This document shows, piece after piece, positions 5,487 through 7,503 of a stretch of 7,503 bases of DNA. The stretch lies in NCBI GenBank assembly GCA_947453285.1, contig CANGGA010000048.1, positions 1-7,503 of the forward strand. The letters run 5' to 3'. Each line of letters begins with the position of its first letter. Within the stretch, counting starts at the first letter, position 1. The notes beneath the pieces are model-generated. The model did no database searches. It worked only from the letters and a program-made list of their open reading frames with translations, and was not told the origin of the DNA. Source of the stretch: Microbacteriaceae bacterium. Lineage in GTDB: Bacteria > Actinomycetota > Actinomycetes > Actinomycetales > Microbacteriaceae. A program made the translations under genes and the position numbers.

Positions 5487-6529
5487 TAGTTGATCTCTCG
5501 TTTAATTGCGGCGAGCAGCGCATCGACGTCTGCTTCGGTTGTGTCCCATGAGCACATCAAGCGCACCTGGTTGATGGTGTGATCCCAGACATAAAACGGA
5601 AACTCTTCTTGAAGTTTCTCAAAAACGCCGGCAGGCAAAATCGGAAATACCGCGTTTGCTTCGGTTGGGTTTGGCAGTGCGAGGCCGAGCTCGCGAATGC
5701 CAGCATCAAGTCGGCGGGCCATCGAGTTTGCATGCGTGCCGTTTGCAATTGCCAAACGTGAACCGTTGCGCAAGAGTGCAATCAGCTGAGCACTTACGAA
5801 GCGCATCTTGCTAGGCAACTGCATCGAGGTCTTTCGCAGGTATTGAATCTGGTCGTCGAGCTTTGGGTTCAACACGATTACTGCCTCTGCAGCCAGCGCG
5901 CCAATCTTGGTTCCGCCGAATGAGACAAGGTCGACTCCCGCATCGGTTGTGAATTGCTTGAAGGTTGCGCCGAGTGCAGCTGCTGCGTTCGAGAGGCGGG
6001 CGCCATCCATGTGCAAAAAGAGGCCATGCTTATGTGCGGTTTCTGCAATCGCGCGAATTTCGTCGATCGAGTAGAGCGTTCCCATCTCTGTGGTCTGCGT
6101 GATTGAAACCACAGCCTGCTGCGCACGGTGCACAAATTCAAAGTCGAAGCACTGTGTCTCGATTAGTTCTGGAGTGAGCTTGCCATTAGGGGTATGAATG
6201 GTCCACAGCTTCAGCCCGGCCATCTTTTCTGGAGCACCACCCTCGTCGGTGTTGATGTGCGCGGTGTATGCGCAGATCACGGCCTCCCAGCGGCGGGTGG
6301 CTGCAGACAGCGACACGACGTTTGCTCCCGTGCCATTGAACACCGGATAGATGGTCGCCTGGTCGCCGAATTCGAGCTTGACGATGCGGCTTAGTTCGTC
6401 GGTTACGGCGTCTGCGCCATAGGCGCGTTCGTGCCCCTCATTGACAGAAGCCATGGCTTCGAGAATTTCGGGATGCACTCCCGCGTAGTTATCGCTGGCG
6501 AAACTGCGCCACACTTTGCGTTCAATCAC
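5486..6529 (-). CDS. Threonine aldolase family PLP-dependent enzyme (beta-eliminating lyase family)
   Basis: A cytoplasmic fold-type I PLP enzyme expected to cleave L-threonine or related beta-hydroxy amino acids to glycine and an aldehyde. The 347 residues match the family. Visible landmarks are FASDNYAGVHP (10-20), the cofactor-phosphate loop NGTGAN (65-70), HINTDEGGAPE (91-101), HMDGAR (173-178) with Asp175 expected to contact the pyridine nitrogen, and SFGGTKIGA (203-211) with the PLP-binding Lys208. The start is GTG at 6529. An in-frame TAG (the pcp stop) lies only three sense codons upstream, so no longer version is possible. The ribosome-binding site is weak, suggesting coupling to pcp 9 bases upstream; the gene overlaps the DUF4287 gene by one base downstream. 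Stereospecificity, and threonine versus another beta-hydroxy substrate, cannot be read from sequence. Confidence 0.93.
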   Translation of the reverse strand: MIERKVWRSFASDNYAGVHPEILEAMASVNEGHERAYGADAVTDELSRIVKLEFGDQATIYPVFNGTGANVVSLSAATRRWEAVICAYTAHINTDEGGAPEKMAGLKLWTIHTPNGKLTPELIETQCFDFEFVHRAQQAVVSITQTTEMGTLYSIDEIRAIAETAHKHGLFLHMDGARLSNAAAALGATFKQFTTDAGVDLVSFGGTKIGALAAEAVIVLNPKLDDQIQYLRKTSMQLPSKMRFVSAQLIALLRNGSRLAIANGTHANSMARRLDAGIRELGLALPNPTEANAVFPILPAGVFEKLQEEFPFYVWDHTINQVRLMCSWDTTEADVDALLAAIKREIN

Positions 6530-6538
6530 CAGATAAAT

Positions 6539-7153
6539 CTACGCTTCGTGAATGCCGGCTGCGACCCTAATTGCTATGGCGATTGCCTCCACCTGCTGAG
6601 CTAGCGGCATGGTCGGCTGCCCCTCGAACTCGGGGCTTTGCTCGGGCACCAGCGGCACATGGATGAACCCGCTGTTCTTGTGGGTGCCTAGCAGCGCGTG
6701 CTGCAGCGAATAGAAGATGTGATTGCAGACAAATGTGCCGGCCGTGGTCGACAGGCCGGCCGCGATGCCGGCAGACCGAACGGCCGCGACCATTTCTTTT
6801 ACCGGCAGGGTGGTGAAGTGGGCCGGGTGGCCACCATCGACCACCGGCTGGTCTGTGATTGTGCGGCCGGCGTTATCTGCAAGGCGGGCATCATCGAGGT
6901 TGATCGCAACACGTTCAAAACTGATCTCTTTGCGCCCCTCGGCTTGCCCGAGGCAAATCACGATGTCAGGTTGGTGCTGCTTGATGAGGTGCTTGAGAAG
7001 TTCGCTCGATTCGGTGAAGACCACCGGCAAGATGGCCGTGTGCAGATCAACGCCGGCTACCCCGGTTGCCGCTAGCGCTTTGACTATCAGTTCACTGGGG
7101 TTAAGGCTCGCGCCGGCGAATGGTTCGAAGCCGGTGAGCAATACGCGTTTCAT
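6539..7153 (-). CDS. pcp: Pyroglutamyl peptidase I (pyrrolidone-carboxylate peptidase)
   Basis: A cytoplasmic cysteine peptidase (family C15) that removes N-terminal pyroglutamate from peptides. The 204 residues are close to the usual 200-220. The N-terminus LLTGFEPFAGASLNPS (5-20) is a family signature. All three catalytic residues are visible: Glu80 in GRKEISFERVAIN (73-85), Cys143 in GTFVCNHIFYS (139-149) and His165 in FIHVPLVPEQ (163-172). The ATG at 7153 gives the expected N-terminus directly; the upstream ribosome-binding signal is weak. It lies 9 bases after the MpaB-family gene and 9 bases before the threonine aldolase gene, so all are probably on one transcript. Its job could be peptide recycling together with an amino-acid-degrading enzyme, but that link is inference from position only. 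Confidence 0.95.
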   Translation of the reverse strand: MKRVLLTGFEPFAGASLNPSELIVKALAATGVAGVDLHTAILPVVFTESSELLKHLIKQHQPDIVICLGQAEGRKEISFERVAINLDDARLADNAGRTITDQPVVDGGHPAHFTTLPVKEMVAAVRSAGIAAGLSTTAGTFVCNHIFYSLQHALLGTHKNSGFIHVPLVPEQSPEFEGQPTMPLAQQVEAIAIAIRVAAGIHEA

Positions 7154-7162
7154 GCTCTTAGG

Positions 7163-7503
7163 TTATTGCCAAGCGCCGATTCGGCGAAGTCTTGCAATTG
7201 ACGATTCTTCGATTGGCGATTCGTGGCCGATTGCAAAACGCATGAGTCGCAACAAGTTTGTGGTTTGAGTTTTCACAAACCAGAGTGGCAGAGCACGCTC
7301 ACCGATGAGTGCTTGATAACTCTGCGGCATCGAAGCGAGTGCTGCAAAAAAGAAAAGTCGATAGAACGGTTTCGCGAGAGTAGGCAGCGGTGGATTCTTA
7401 ATCCACTTGATCACATCTCGAGTTTCATCTGTGACCACAAGTTGCGAATCGAACGAACGCAATGTCTCGAGCAACTCGGCTTCGTTCATCGGTGCAACTT
7501 CGA
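7163..7503 (-). CDS. MpaB/DUF2236-family oxygenase-like protein (C-terminal part; 5' end beyond the window)
   Basis: The leftward frame is open to the right edge of the window and ends with TAA at 7165-7163, giving about 112 codons of C-terminal sequence. The ATG at 7489 is probably internal: the codons before it (E-V-A-P) fit the family pattern of a 'P-M-S/N-E-A-E' stretch, and no stop separates it from the edge. The visible part matches the C-terminal region of the DUF2236 family (ER-bound oxygenase mpaB / rubber oxygenase catalytic domain): a TDETRDVIKWIKNPPLP segment followed by a helical PFYRLFFFAALASMPQSYQALIG segment. The heme-ligand region would be upstream and is not visible, so activity cannot be judged. 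It is the first gene seen of the leftward four-gene set, 9 bases before pcp. Family assignment is by recognised pattern and moderately sure. Confidence 0.7.
   Translation of the reverse strand, partial: EVAPMNEAELLETLRSFDSQLVVTDETRDVIKWIKNPPLPTLAKPFYRLFFFAALASMPQSYQALIGERALPLWFVKTQTTNLLRLMRFAIGHESPIEESSIARLRRIGAWQ

Noticed and set aside
6723..7268. A 181-codon rightward frame opposite pcp
   Set aside because: The opposite strand encodes pcp with all three catalytic residues and the adjoining MpaB-family end; this frame shows no family features.

Overview
The window looks like chromosomal DNA from an actinobacterium of moderate G+C content. The protein style suggests Microbacteriaceae or a freshwater relative. 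Pointers are frequent GTG/TTG starts, tightly packed genes, an MpaB/DUF2236 protein, a DUF4287 protein and a fructose-family PTS. The taxonomic placement is inferred from gene content and protein style, not from a marker gene.

Layout. (1) 1-465 (+): the 3' part of an APH-type kinase gene. It converges on the PTS genes, and a bidirectional hairpin terminator (521-548) lies between them. (2) 562-2642 (-): three single-domain genes, transcribed in the order EIIA, EIIB, EIIC, for a fructose-family sugar permease. In many actinobacteria these domains are fused as FruA. (3) 2643-2845: an AT-rich divergent control region with a three-copy short tandem repeat and a 12-bp palindrome. (4) 2846-4756 (+): ptsH (HPr) and ptsI (enzyme I). 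(5) 4796-5272 (+): a cysteine-type glutathione peroxidase-family gene. (6) 5265-7503 (-): a compact four-gene set transcribed leftward: an MpaB/DUF2236 gene cut by the window edge, pcp (pyroglutamyl peptidase I), a threonine aldolase-family PLP enzyme, and a small DUF4287 protein. The gaps are 9 nt, 9 nt and a 1-nt overlap.

How the genes work together. Enzyme I takes phosphate from PEP and passes it to HPr His17, then EIIA His66, then EIIB Cys10. EIIB phosphorylates sugar brought in by EIIC. The window therefore encodes every protein of one complete PTS phosphorelay, arranged around a shared divergent promoter region. No 1-phosphofructokinase and no transcriptional regulator is present here. 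The leftward four-gene set has no obvious shared pathway.

I see no rRNA, tRNA, CRISPR array, insertion sequence, attachment site or replication origin. Most of the window is ordinary metabolism. The points worth a second look are the split PTS with its charged EIIB tail, the repeat/palindrome architecture of the divergent control region, and the mixed leftward operon. I did not find convincing evidence of a previously undescribed system.
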